Assembly (NCBI RefSeq): GCF_018361265.1
Contig: NZ_JAFLNH010000001.1
Location: 434,001 to 498,000, forward strand
Length of the DNA: 64,000 bases
DNA from: Mycobacterium sp. SM1
GTDB taxonomy: Bacteria; Actinomycetota; Actinomycetes; Mycobacteriales; Mycobacteriaceae
Reading direction: 5' to 3'
Shown here: positions 23,267 to 31,685 of the stretch, piece by piece
How positions within the stretch are numbered: the first letter of the stretch is position 1
Layout of the letters: every line of letters begins with the position of its first letter
Position numbers and translations under genes: made by a program
Notes under the pieces: generated by a model
Told to the model about the DNA's origin: nothing
Databases searched by the model: none
What the model saw: only the letters and a program-made list of their open reading frames with translations

Positions 23267-23875
23267 TCAGTCGAATTGCGGCGACTCGGTGCGGGTGCGC
23301 TTGAGTTCAAAGAAATGCGGGTAAGAGGCGAAGGCCACCGAGGCGTCCCAGAGCCTGCCGGCCTCCTCGCCGCGCGGGATCTTCGACAACACCGGCCCGA
23401 AAAAGGCCACCCCGTTGACGTGGATGGTCGGGGTTCCGACGTCGAGGCCGACCGCGTCCATACCGGCATGGTGGCTGGCCCGCAGCGCCTCGTCATACGC
23501 CTCGCTCCCGGCGGCGTCGGCCAGCTCGGCGGGCAACCCCACCTCGGCGAGCGACTGTTTGATGACGTCGCCAAGGTCCTTGTTGCCCTCGTTGTGGATG
23601 CGGGCACCCATCGCGGTGTACAGCGGCCGCAGTATCTCCGGGCCGCGCGCCTGCTCGGCGGCAATCGCCACCCGCACCGGTCCCCAGGCCTTCGCCATCA
23701 GCTCTTGGTACTCCTCGGGCACCTCGCGACCCTCGTTGAGCACCGCCAAGCTCATGACATGAAAGCGGGTCGTGATATCGCGAACCTTTTCCACCTCAAG
23801 AATCCAGCGTGAGGTGATCCAGGCCCACGGGCATACCGGATCGAACCAGAAATCTGCTACCGACTTCTCGGGCAT
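23267..23875 (-). CDS. DsbA-family (mycothiol-dependent reductase-like) protein, CPWA active site
   Basis: A 202-residue thioredoxin-fold protein orthologous to M. tuberculosis Rv2466c, a mycothiol-dependent reductase that activates nitro-prodrugs. It starts [20 protein letters not shown] and ends [21 protein letters not shown], with the conserved [20 protein letters not shown] segment containing the cis-Pro. M. tuberculosis has CPWC; here the second Cys is Ala (codons TGC CCG TGG GCC), leaving a monothiol site. Substrate and partner are inferred from the family. It probably forms a unit with rpiB. Confidence 0.92.
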   Translation of the reverse strand: MPEKSVADFWFDPVCPWAWITSRWILEVEKVRDITTRFHVMSLAVLNEGREVPEEYQELMAKAWGPVRVAIAAEQARGPEILRPLYTAMGARIHNEGNKDLGDVIKQSLAEVGLPAELADAAGSEAYDEALRASHHAGMDAVGLDVGTPTIHVNGVAFFGPVLSKIPRGEEAGRLWDASVAFASYPHFFELKRTRTESPQFD

Positions 23876-24014
23876 GCGTATCCTCTCTCGTCTCGACGGG
23901 GACCGCCTGACACAACCGTAGCCGCGGCAATCCTGTTCCCGAGCCGCCTCGGCCCGATCCCCGGCCGCCTCCTCCGCTGTAAACAGCGCATCTTCGCTTG
24001 GCTAAGTTGGACTC

Positions 24015-26591
24015 GTGGCTCTTCCGAACCTCACCCGCGAACAGGCCGGCGACCGCGCCGCGCTCATCACCGTCGACAACTACCGGATCAGTCTCGATGT
24101 GACCGACGGCCGCGGCGGGCCGGGTGAGGGTACCTTCCGGTCCATCACCACGGTGACGTTCGATGCCCTTCCCGGTGCCGACACTTTCATCGACATCGCC
24201 GCCGACACCCTGCGCAGTGCGACCCTCAACGGCCGCGAACTCGACATCACCGGCTACGACGAGGCCACCGGCATCGCGCTGAGGGGCCTGGCCGCGCGCA
24301 ATACCGTGGTCGTGGACGCCGACTGCCGCTACTCCAACACCGGCGAAGGCCTGCACCGCTTCGTCGACCCGGTGGACGGCGAGGTTTACCTGTATTCGCA
24401 GTTCGAAACCGCCGACGCCAAGCGGGTGTTCGCCTGCTTCGACCAGCCCGACCTGAAAGCCACGTTCGACGTGACGGTGACCGCGCCCGAGCACTGGCAG
24501 GTGATCTCCAACGCGCCCACCACATCCGTCGAACACGGCAGACACACCTTCGCCACCACCGCGCGGATGAGCACGTATCTCGTTGCCCTGATCGCCGGCC
24601 CCTACGCCGAATGGGACGACACCTACGCCGACGAGTACGGCGAGATCCCGCTGCGGCTGTTTTGCCGCACCTCGCTGGCCCAGTACCTGGACCCCGAGCG
24701 GCTGTTCACCCAGACCAAACAGGGATTCAGCTTCTACCACAAGCACTTCGGCGTACCGTATGCGTTCGGCAAATACGACCAGCTGTTCGTTCCCGAGTTC
24801 AACGCCGGCGCGATGGAAAACGCCGGGGCGGTGACATTTGTCGAAGATCTGGTGTTTCGCAGCAAGGTCACCCGCGCGTCCTACGAGCGGCGCGCCGAGA
24901 CGGTGCTGCACGAGATGGCGCACATGTGGTTCGGCGACCTGGTCACCATGCGCTGGTGGGATGACCTGTGGCTCAACGAGTCGTTCGCCACCTTCGCCTC
25001 GGTGCTGTGCCAAAGCGAGGCAACCGAATTCACCGACGCCTGGACCACGTTTGCCAACTCCGAGAAAGCGTGGGCTTATCGCCAGGATCAACTGCCGTCC
25101 ACACATCCGATCGCCGCCGACATCCCCGACCTGGCCGCTGTCGAAGTGAACTTCGACGGCATCACCTACGCCAAGGGCGCCAGCGTGCTCAAACAGCTGG
25201 TGGCCTACGTCGGCCTGGAAAATTTCCTGGCCGGGCTGCGCGACTACTTCCGCGCCCACGCATTCGGCAACGCGACCTTCGATGACTTGCTGGCCGCGCT
25301 GGAGAAGGCATCGGGCCGTGACCTGTCCGACTGGGGGCGCCAGTGGCTCAAGACCACCGGCCTCAACACCTTGCGAGCGGATTTCGACGTCGACGCCGAT
25401 GGGCGATTCACCCGCTTCGCGGTGACCCAGAGCGGTGCCACCCCGGGAGCGGGCGAGACCCGGGTCCATCGGATCGCGATCGGAATCTACGACGACGACG
25501 GCGCCGGCAAGCTGGCACGGGTGCACCGCGAAGAACTCGATGTCGTCGGCTCCAGAACGGAAGTACCAGAGCTGCAGGGTATTTCGCGCGGCAAGTTGGT
25601 CCTGGTCAACGACGACGACCTGACGTACTGCGCGCTGCGGCTGGACCCTGGCTCGCTACGTACCGCGCTGGAGCGCATCGGGGATATCGCCGAGTCGCTG
25701 CCGCGCACGCTGGTGTGGTCGGCGGCCTGGGAGATGACCCGCGAGGCGGAGTTCAAGGCCCGCGATTTCGTCTCACTGGTCTCCCGCGGTGTGGTCGCCG
25801 AAACGGATGTGGGGGTGGCCCAGCGGCTACTGCAGCAGGCGCAGACCGCGCTGAATTCTTACGCCGAGCCGGGCTGGGCCCGCTCGCAGGGGTGGCCGGC
25901 ATTTGCCGACCGGTTGCTGGAGCTGGCCCGCAGCGCCGACCCCGGCTCGGATCACCAGCTGGCTTTTGTCAACGCCCTGTGCTCCTCGGTGCTTTCGGCC
26001 CGCCACACCCAGGTGTTGTCGGCGTTGCTGGACACCGACCCGGCCGGGCAGGGGCTGGCGGGTCTGGTGGTCGACACCGACCTGCGTTGGCGGATCGTGA
26101 TCGCGCTGGCCACGGCCGGGGTCATCGACGCCGAGGGGACCGCGACGCCGGTGATCGACGCCGAAGTTCAGCGCGATCCGACCGCCGCCGGCAAACGACA
26201 CGCCGCGCAGGCCGCAGCGGCCCGGCCGCAATTCGCGGTCAAAGACACCGCCTGGACGCAGGTGGTCGAGGATGACACCTTGCCCAACGTCGTCGGGCGG
26301 TCGATCATCGCCGGGATCACCGCCCCCGGGCAGGGTGAGCTGCTCAAGCCATTCACCTCCCGCTACTTCGAGGCGATCCCGGGTGTGTGGCAGCGCCGAT
26401 CCAGTGAGGTCGCCCAGACGGTGGTGGTCGGCCTGTATCCCTCCTGGGATATCAGCGAGGACGGCATCGCCGCCGCCGACGAGTTCCTGGCTTCCCCGGA
26501 AGTCCCGCCGGCACTGCGCAGGCTGGTGCTGGAGGGCCAGGCGGGCGTTAAGCGGGCGCTGCGGGCCCGCACGTTCGACGCCGCCGGCTAA
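24015..26591 (+). CDS. pepN: Aminopeptidase N
   Basis: An 858-residue M1-family zinc aminopeptidase. GAMENAGAVTF near residue 262 binds the substrate N-terminus. The zinc site is HEMAHMWFGDLVT (HExxH) near residue 299, with the third ligand in LWLNESFATF 18 residues on. The ERAP1-like C-terminal domain fills the last 300 residues. Start is GTG at 24015 (VALPNLTREQAGDRAAL), as in M. tuberculosis. It is monocistronic, followed by 200 bp and the IS607-family element. Confidence 0.96.
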   Translation: MALPNLTREQAGDRAALITVDNYRISLDVTDGRGGPGEGTFRSITTVTFDALPGADTFIDIAADTLRSATLNGRELDITGYDEATGIALRGLAARNTVVVDADCRYSNTGEGLHRFVDPVDGEVYLYSQFETADAKRVFACFDQPDLKATFDVTVTAPEHWQVISNAPTTSVEHGRHTFATTARMSTYLVALIAGPYAEWDDTYADEYGEIPLRLFCRTSLAQYLDPERLFTQTKQGFSFYHKHFGVPYAFGKYDQLFVPEFNAGAMENAGAVTFVEDLVFRSKVTRASYERRAETVLHEMAHMWFGDLVTMRWWDDLWLNESFATFASVLCQSEATEFTDAWTTFANSEKAWAYRQDQLPSTHPIAADIPDLAAVEVNFDGITYAKGASVLKQLVAYVGLENFLAGLRDYFRAHAFGNATFDDLLAALEKASGRDLSDWGRQWLKTTGLNTLRADFDVDADGRFTRFAVTQSGATPGAGETRVHRIAIGIYDDDGAGKLARVHREELDVVGSRTEVPELQGISRGKLVLVNDDDLTYCALRLDPGSLRTALERIGDIAESLPRTLVWSAAWEMTREAEFKARDFVSLVSRGVVAETDVGVAQRLLQQAQTALNSYAEPGWARSQGWPAFADRLLELARSADPGSDHQLAFVNALCSSVLSARHTQVLSALLDTDPAGQGLAGLVVDTDLRWRIVIALATAGVIDAEGTATPVIDAEVQRDPTAAGKRHAAQAAAARPQFAVKDTAWTQVVEDDTLPNVVGRSIIAGITAPGQGELLKPFTSRYFEAIPGVWQRRSSEVAQTVVVGLYPSWDISEDGIAAADEFLASPEVPPALRRLVLEGQAGVKRALRARTFDAAG

Positions 26592-26795
26592 TCCGTGGGC
26601 GCAAGCGCCACCGCTGCGGCGGGCAGGGCCGACCGCCCTTGGGGTGCGTGGGGACAAGGAAGCCGGCGATGCGCGCCCACGCGGTGCCAGAAACGTCGGC
26701 GCGGTACCAGCGCCGCCGGCCGGGCGGATTTGGGGTTGCGAACTGTTGCGTGTTGAGTGTAATTAAGTGTGCGTAAGTGTGTTTGAATTGGTGTT

Positions 26796-27121
26796 GTGAA
26801 TCTGGCGGATTGGGCCGAATCGGTTGGGGTGAACCGGCATACGGCTTATCGCTGGTTTCGGGAGGGAACGCTGCCAGTGCCCGCGGAGCGGGTGGGCCGG
26901 CTGATTCTGGTGCGCACGACGCCGGCCGGCGACGGCGCGGCGGACAGTGTGGTGATCTATGCCCGGGTGTCCGGCCATGATCAGCGCGCCGATTTGGATC
27001 GCCAGGCGGCCCGGTTGACGGCGTGGGTGATCGAGCGGGATCTGACGGTGGGGCAGGTCGTTACCGAGGTCGGGTCGGGGCTGAACGGCAAACGCCCGAA
27101 GCTGCGCCGGATCTTGAGTTC
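26796..27121 (+). pseudogene. tnpA: IS607-family serine transposase TnpA, N-terminal half
   Basis: Starts at GTG 26796. Residues 1-45 are a MerR-like helix-turn-helix (LADWAESVGVNRHTAYRWF), followed by the serine-recombinase domain with the catalytic Ser in VVIYARVSGHDQRADLDRQ. The frame is cut after ILS by the IS110 element; the rest resumes at 28770. Joining 27121 to 28770 restores one frame of 195 residues, the usual IS607 TnpA length. Confidence 0.88.
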
Positions 27122-27131
27122 CTAACTGAAG

Positions 27132-28532
27132 TCAAGCCACTTGGGGGTTCGTAGGCTTGCGTTTAGCGGGCTGGGATGTTAGAGCGCGTGGCGACTCCTG
27201 TGACTCCTGGCCCGCCTTTTTGCGGCGCTGGCGCATGAGTTTGTGGCGGACGTGGTCGCGGCGGCGGGGATCGAGTTGGTAGCGCTCTTTGACGATGGCT
27301 CGGCCTTCCGATTCGGTGATCGCGGTGCCATCGACGTCGCGCAGTTGGTAGGGCTGCCCGTTGCGCATGCAGGTGGCGATGCGGGTGATCAGCATGGTGG
27401 CCAGGTGGCAGATCGCCGAGTCATGGTGGCGGTCCCCGGCCATTAGACGGTGGTACTTCGCGGCAAATTGGGGATCGACTTTGCGCGCCTGATCGGCTGC
27501 GGTGTAAAGCATTTCGCGTAGCAGCGGGTCGCCGGCCTTGGTGATCGACGACTCGGTCTTGACCACCCCCGATTGGCTGACTTTCGGGACCAGTCCGGTG
27601 TAGGCGCGGATCGCCGCGAGCGAGGTGAACCGGTGCGGATCACCGATCCGGCCGGCGATGACCGCGCTGATGGTGGCTCCGAGGCCGGGCGCGGACGCGA
27701 CAATCCCCTGCGGGTCGGCCTGGGCGTAGAGGTTTGCGATCCGTTCGTCGATCTCTTTGATCTGACGGGTCAAAAACAGCGCTTGTTCGGCCTCGTGGGC
27801 GATGTCGGCGGCCAGTTCGGCGAAGCTCATCTCATCGGTGCCGTCGACATTCCACAGGGCGAGGGTTTCTTTGGCCGCGACGATCAGGCCGGCGGCATGC
27901 TCGTCACGCCAGGCGCCACGGGACCGCGTGGCGAGAAACCTGGCCAGCCTGGCCTGGCCGAGCCGGATCACTGCGTGGGGATTGGCGTAGTGCGCCAAAA
28001 ACTGCAGCGCGGCGTTGCCGTAGTTCGACCCGAGCACCGCATACCAGGACGGTCCCAGCAGCTCGATGAGGGAGTCGAGGCGGGCATAGACCGCGGTGCG
28101 GCGCTTGACCATCGTGGAACGCTGCTTGGTGAGCCGCCGCAACGGATCAGCTGGGCCTTGCCCGGTGTAGGGACGCAATCCTTCAGGGTGCAGCAGCGGC
28201 AGCCGGGCCAACAGCTCTGAGTCGATCCGGTCGTTCTTGGCGTGCTTGGAGTAGTACTTGCGCAGGTCCGCTGACTGAGTCGTCGGCACCATCACCACCT
28301 TCGCGCCGCGCCGGCGAAACCACTTCGCCACCACAATCCAGGCGTTTCTGGTGGGCTCGAGCACCACCGTCAGCTCGCCCGGATCCTCGGCACCCACATC
28401 GGCCCACACCCGCTCCAGCTCGTCGGGGCGGGTCAAGAACTTACGGCCCCGCCACACCGTCTTGCCGTCACGGGCCAGCGCCGCCTGATGCGCCGCCCGG
28501 ACCGCGACGTCGATCCCCAACGTCAATGCCAC
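27132..28532 (-). CDS. IS110-family RuvC-like recombinase (transposase)
   Basis: A 466-residue DEDD recombinase. The N-terminal RuvC-like domain has the Asp in LTLGIDVAVRAAHQAAL, the Glu in VVLEPTRNAWIVVAKWF and the Asp pair in YYSKHAKNDRIDSELLARL. The C-terminal Tnp_20 domain has ASAPGLGATISAVIAGRIGD and LVPKVSQSG, with the expected nucleophilic Ser, then KAGDPLLREMLYTAAD. The open frame continues 55 codons upstream, but GTG 28532 lies behind AGGAGGG with good spacing and starts at the conserved domain, so I use it. The upstream segment is the non-coding leader. Confidence 0.93.
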   Translation of the reverse strand: MALTLGIDVAVRAAHQAALARDGKTVWRGRKFLTRPDELERVWADVGAEDPGELTVVLEPTRNAWIVVAKWFRRRGAKVVMVPTTQSADLRKYYSKHAKNDRIDSELLARLPLLHPEGLRPYTGQGPADPLRRLTKQRSTMVKRRTAVYARLDSLIELLGPSWYAVLGSNYGNAALQFLAHYANPHAVIRLGQARLARFLATRSRGAWRDEHAAGLIVAAKETLALWNVDGTDEMSFAELAADIAHEAEQALFLTRQIKEIDERIANLYAQADPQGIVASAPGLGATISAVIAGRIGDPHRFTSLAAIRAYTGLVPKVSQSGVVKTESSITKAGDPLLREMLYTAADQARKVDPQFAAKYHRLMAGDRHHDSAICHLATMLITRIATCMRNGQPYQLRDVDGTAITESEGRAIVKERYQLDPRRRDHVRHKLMRQRRKKAGQESQESPRALTSQPAKRKPTNPQVA

Positions 28533-28767
28533 TGCACAACCCTCCTGCCACAAGCTCTTCCAGATCACCAGGTGACTGAGCGCCACGGCCACGGTCCAGA
28601 CATTCTCTAAGCAGGAGTCCACACCACGGGCTGGCTCCAAGTTCCCGAACAACAACACCGCACGACCAGACACCAAAGTCCACGGGAGGCCGCTCAAATC
28701 TCAGGGATCACCAAATGTCCCAGTCGGACCCTCGGACCTGCCCGTGGACTCACACCGAGGCTAAATG
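28533..28767 (-). ncRNA. Candidate IS110 bridge RNA leader
   Basis: IS110-group elements encode a bridge RNA between the left end and the recombinase, with a target-binding loop then a donor-binding loop. This 235-bp leader fits in place and size. In RNA sense, a 9-bp stem (28741-28749 with 28678-28686) encloses a 54-nt region with an apical hairpin (GGGA/TCCC). The 5' side holds GGGTCCGA (28731-28724), identical to the DNA flanking the insertion (28775-28768) including the core; the 3' side holds TTTGAG (28698-28693), complementary with one wobble to the other flank. The structure was worked out by eye; a donor loop is only weakly suggested near 28600-28615. Confidence 0.55.
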
Positions 28768-28769
28768 TC

Positions 28770-29031
28770 GGACCCGGATGCGAAGGTCATTGTTGTGGAG
28801 CATCGCGACCGGTTGGCCCGCTTGGGGGTGAAGCATCTGGAGGCGGCGTTGGCTGCGCAGGGGCGGCGGATCGTGGTGGCCGATCCCGGGGAGACCACCG
28901 ATGATCTGGTGCGCGACATGATCGAGGTCCTCACGTCGATGTGCGCCCGGCTGTGTGGGCGGCGCGGGGCACGGAACCGGGCGATGCGCGCGCTGACGGC
29001 CGCTAAACAGGGACCGGGCCAGGCGGCATGA
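28770..29031 (+). pseudogene. tnpA: IS607-family TnpA, C-terminal half
   Basis: Continuation of the transposase after the IS110 element: VIVVEHRDRLARLGVKHLEAAL, then ADPGETTDDLVRDMIEVLTS, the conserved C-terminal part of IS607 serine transposases. The ATG at 28764 that opens the frame lies inside the IS110 end. The stop overlaps the tnpB start by 4 bp (ATGA at 29028-29031), the usual tnpA-tnpB coupling. Confidence 0.88.
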
Positions 29032-30680
29032 TCGTCGGGATGCGCACCCGGGCGCAGGCCGCGAAGGTGGCCGCGGCCACCGGCGGGGCGCATCTGGCGG
29101 GTAAGCCGAAACCCGATGGGACGCCGACGTGGTCCCGGTATGTCGATATCGGCGCCGATTTCGAGGCGCACCGGGCGGCGGTGGAGTCGGTGTCAGTGTT
29201 GTTCGAGCTGTTCGATGGGGACGCCGAGGGCTACGCCGCGACCGGGTCGCCGGGTGCGCTGTTGCCCACCGGGTGGATTATCACCGCGGCGAAGTTTGAG
29301 GTCGAATGGCCCGCCGAGCCGCAGCGGGCCGGGTTGGTGCGCTCGCATTTCGGCGCCCGGCGCAAAGCGTTCAACTGGGGCCTGGCCCAAGTGAAAGCCG
29401 ACCTGGACGCCAAAGCTGCCGATCCAGGCCATGAGCCGGTGGGCTGGGACCTGGGTTCGTTGCGGTGGGCGTGGAACCGCGCCAAAGACACGGTCGCGCC
29501 GTGGTGGGCTGAGAATTCCAAAGAGGCCTACTCCTCAGGGCTGGCCGATCTGGCGCGGGCGCTGCAGAACTGGTCGGCCAGCCGCAACGGCACACGGCGA
29601 GGTCGCCGTGTGGGCTTTCCGCGTCTCAAATCCGCGCGCCGCGACGCCGGTCGGGTGCGTTTCACCACCGGAACCATGCGAGTCGAGGACGATCGGCGCA
29701 CCATCACCGTGCCCGTGATCGGGCCGCTGCGATCCAAGGAGAACACCCGCCGGGTGCAACGGCATGTCGCTTCCGGGCGGGCCCGCATTCTGAACGTGAC
29801 GCTGTCGCAGCGGTGGGGCCGGTTGTTCGTCTCGATCGGCTACGCGCTGCGCACACCGGCCACCGCGACCACGGTGGCCTCGCCGACCGTGGTCGCCGGC
29901 ATCGACCTCGGGGTGCGCACTTTGGCCACCGTCGCCACCCTCGACACCGCCACCGGCGAGCAGACCATTACCGAGTATCCAAATCCGGTCCCGCTGAAAG
30001 CCACCCTGGCGGCGCGGCGGCGGGCCGGGCGTGAACTTTCCCGCCGCATCCGCGGATCGCGCGGCCACCGGGCAGCGAAAGCCAAGCTGACCCGCCTGGA
30101 TCGCCGGTGCGTGCACCTGCGGCGGCAAGCCGCCCATCGGCTCACCACCGAGCTGGCCGGCGGCTATGGCCACATCGTGATCGAAGACCTCGACGTGGCC
30201 GCCATGAAACGCAGCATGGGCCGACGCGCCTACCGGCGCGCCGTCTGCGATGCGGCGATGGGTTCGATCAGGCCGATGCTGGCCTACAAAACCGCCCGCC
30301 ACGGCGCGGTGCTCACCGTGGCGGATCGCTGGTTCCCATCCAGCCAGATCCATCACGGCTGCGCCCAACCCGACGGCACCGCGTGCCGGCTGATCGGCAA
30401 AGGGCGCATCGACAAGCTGCTGGTGTGTCCGCGCACCGGCGACGTCGTCGACCGCGATCGCAACGCCGCGCTTAATCTCCGTGACTGGCCGGATCACGCC
30501 AGTTGTGGTCCAGTCGGGACCACGGCCCCACCGGTACCCGGGCCAACCGCATCGGTTGGCACAGGCCATGGCGCGGACACCGGAACATCCGGTGCCGGCG
30601 GAGCATCCGTAAGACCCCGCCCACGCGGGGCCGGATGCGGAGAGGCCAAAACCCAAACCCCGCAAGGGGACACCGCATGA
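29028..30680 (+). CDS. tnpB: TnpB RNA-guided nuclease of the IS607-family element
   Basis: A 550-residue OrfB/TnpB. The RuvC Asp is in VVAGIDLGVRTLATVATL (about residue 290), the Glu in GHIVIEDLDVAAMKRSMG, and the last Asp in VVDRDRNAALNLRDW (about 480). The WED-type segment includes GRRVGFPRLKSARRD. The zinc-ribbon is unusual: SSQIHHGCAQ and LVCPRTGDVVDRD replace the two CxxC pairs, so only His/Cys and a single Cys remain; related mycobacterial TnpBs share this as I recall. The reading frame and RuvC residues are intact. The 3' end and the downstream transposon end probably encode the guide RNA. Confidence 0.92.
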   Translation: MIVGMRTRAQAAKVAAATGGAHLAGKPKPDGTPTWSRYVDIGADFEAHRAAVESVSVLFELFDGDAEGYAATGSPGALLPTGWIITAAKFEVEWPAEPQRAGLVRSHFGARRKAFNWGLAQVKADLDAKAADPGHEPVGWDLGSLRWAWNRAKDTVAPWWAENSKEAYSSGLADLARALQNWSASRNGTRRGRRVGFPRLKSARRDAGRVRFTTGTMRVEDDRRTITVPVIGPLRSKENTRRVQRHVASGRARILNVTLSQRWGRLFVSIGYALRTPATATTVASPTVVAGIDLGVRTLATVATLDTATGEQTITEYPNPVPLKATLAARRRAGRELSRRIRGSRGHRAAKAKLTRLDRRCVHLRRQAAHRLTTELAGGYGHIVIEDLDVAAMKRSMGRRAYRRAVCDAAMGSIRPMLAYKTARHGAVLTVADRWFPSSQIHHGCAQPDGTACRLIGKGRIDKLLVCPRTGDVVDRDRNAALNLRDWPDHASCGPVGTTAPPVPGPTASVGTGHGADTGTSGAGGASVRPRPRGAGCGEAKTQTPQGDTA

Positions 30681-30710
30681 GCGTGCAACTCAAACACACT
30701 CAACGGCAAC
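30500..30710 (+). ncRNA. Predicted TnpB guide (omega/re) RNA scaffold region
   Basis: In IS605/IS607 transposons the guide RNA scaffold covers the tnpB 3' end and the right end, with the guide read from flanking DNA. The last part of tnpB here is Gly/Pro-rich, poorly conserved protein that could be constrained as RNA, and the right-end motif ends near 30704. Placement is from family knowledge only. Confidence 0.3.
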
Positions 30711-30744
30711 GGTTACATGACCGTCGATGGTGATCGGATGGGCG

Positions 30745-30913
30745 CAACGGCCGCCGGGTCGGGTTCCCGCGGTTCAACAAGCCGCACGGTTGGGGCGGCA
30801 TCACCGCCCGGATGACGCGGGAACCGACGTTCACGCCGCACCCGCGGCCTGAACCAACAATCGCCCGAGAAGGGCGGAGCCGAACCTCAACCCAGTTGTT
30901 CGACACGCTTTAG
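30745..30913 (+). pseudogene. Short TnpB-like remnant
   Basis: One plus-strand frame reads GRRVGFPRFNKPHGWGGITA and stays open to TAG at 30911-30913. GRRVGFPRF is the same motif as in the intact TnpB about 1.1 kb upstream (GRRVGFPRLKSA), but the rest diverges. It is either a fragment of a second TnpB gene or decayed DNA brought in with the element. It abuts the 3' end of the DUF5130 gene. Confidence 0.45.
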
Positions 30914-31413
30914 GGTGGGGAAATGCCGGCGCTAAGCACACGGATCGCGCTGATCAGCCCATCCATCAGGTTGCCCTGCCGAAATGCCGACGCCGCAGCC
31001 GCTACGCCAAGCGGTGCCGCCGATTCGGCGCCGCGTCCCCGTACGCCCGAACCGTAGACCACCTCGATTGCGTGCTGGTTCGGCGAGACCGCTAGCAGCA
31101 CAGCATCGTTGGGTGTCGGCACCCTAGCCAGGATCTCGCGGGCCCGCGAGGCGGTGTCATCACCCAGGTCGCCAATGTAGACGGCAAAACGCGCCTTAGA
31201 CGCTCGCGAGCCATACGTCAGCGCATCGTCTAACGCGACGAGATCCTTGATGGGGAACGGGTAGCGCAGCGACAGTTCTCCGGGCTCGGTGACCCCGGAG
31301 ATGCGCCCGCTGCTGGTGATGACCCAACCGTTGGGCAGTGCGGCGGGCTCGACCGTCGCGACCTCACCACGTGCCACTGGCGCCACCTCCCACGCTGAAC
31401 TCCCCGGTGCCAT
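30910..31413 (-). CDS. DUF5130 (TPM-like) protein
   Basis: A 167-residue protein matching Rv2468c as I recall it: [29 protein letters not shown], then [21 protein letters not shown] and [24 protein letters not shown]. The pattern resembles TPM-domain proteins. No signal peptide or membrane helix. The ATG at 31413 overlaps the upstream small-membrane-protein gene by about 50 bp; internal GTGs near codon 10 could be the true start. Function is unknown. Confidence 0.85.
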   Translation of the reverse strand: MAPGSSAWEVAPVARGEVATVEPAALPNGWVITSSGRISGVTEPGELSLRYPFPIKDLVALDDALTYGSRASKARFAVYIGDLGDDTASRAREILARVPTPNDAVLLAVSPNQHAIEVVYGSGVRGRGAESAAPLGVAAAASAFRQGNLMDGLISAIRVLSAGISPP

Positions 31414-31591
31414 GCCCGTGGTGGCGGTCGCTCACCCGCTCATCGGTCGCCGCCCACAAGATCGGCGGATGCGTCCACGGCTCGGACATCTTGTAGGTCG
31501 CCGGGTGGGGTCCCTTACGGGACCAGATCAGCGCCGCCAACACGGCCACCAGCAGCAGGGGGATTCCCACAAAGAGCAGGTGAATCTCCAT
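31364..31591 (-). CDS. Small single-pass membrane protein (Rv2468A-like)
   Basis: A 75-residue protein with one N-terminal helix ([19 protein letters not shown]) followed by a basic and His-rich tail ([14 protein letters not shown]). It corresponds to Rv2468A. ATG at 31591 is preferred; a GTG three codons upstream is possible. The frame is open far upstream but that part is not protein-like. It overlaps the start of the DUF5130 gene, so the two are probably co-translated. Confidence 0.75.
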   Translation of the reverse strand: MEIHLLFVGIPLLLVAVLAALIWSRKGPHPATYKMSEPWTHPPILWAATDERVSDRHHGHGTGEFSVGGGASGTW

Positions 31592-31685
31592 CAAGCTCAC
31601 GACGCAAACCGTATCCCATCGGCAAAGGACCGGCGCGCCGGGGCTCCAGCGCCCGGTGTGGCAGGTCAAGCCCTGCTCAAGCGCC

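Larger units (their letters stand above)
27122..28767 (-). mobile_element. IS110-family insertion sequence
   Basis: A 1646-bp element inserted in tnpA. Both outer junctions carry the dinucleotide TC (27120-27121 and 28768-28769); removing the element and one TC restores the tnpA frame (I-L-S-S-D-P-D). No inverted terminal repeats or longer duplication are seen, as expected for IS110 elements, which recombine through a core dinucleotide. The recombinase reads on the minus strand (27132-28532) and the long non-coding leader lies on its 5' side. Confidence 0.85.
26740..30710 (+). mobile_element. IS607-family transposon (tnpA-tnpB), interrupted by an IS110-family element
   Basis: Serine-transposase element with tnpA (26796, split) and tnpB (29028-30680). 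Both ends carry the same motif in inverted orientation: GTGTGTTTGAATTG at 26777-26790 and GTTGAGTGT at 26752-26760 on the left, and their near-complements (30686-30699, 30696-30704) on the right. IS607 elements lack true terminal inverted repeats and duplications, so the outer boundaries are approximate. The copy cannot make intact TnpA while the IS110 element is present. Confidence 0.8.

Noticed and set aside
23796..25526. 576-codon minus-strand frame
   Set aside because: Shadow of pepN, whose zinc-site motifs are unambiguous on the plus strand.
30716..30745. Extension of the IS607 element to include the second TnpB motif
   Set aside because: The right-end motif ends near 30704; the fragment beyond it is diverged, so I treat it as a separate remnant.
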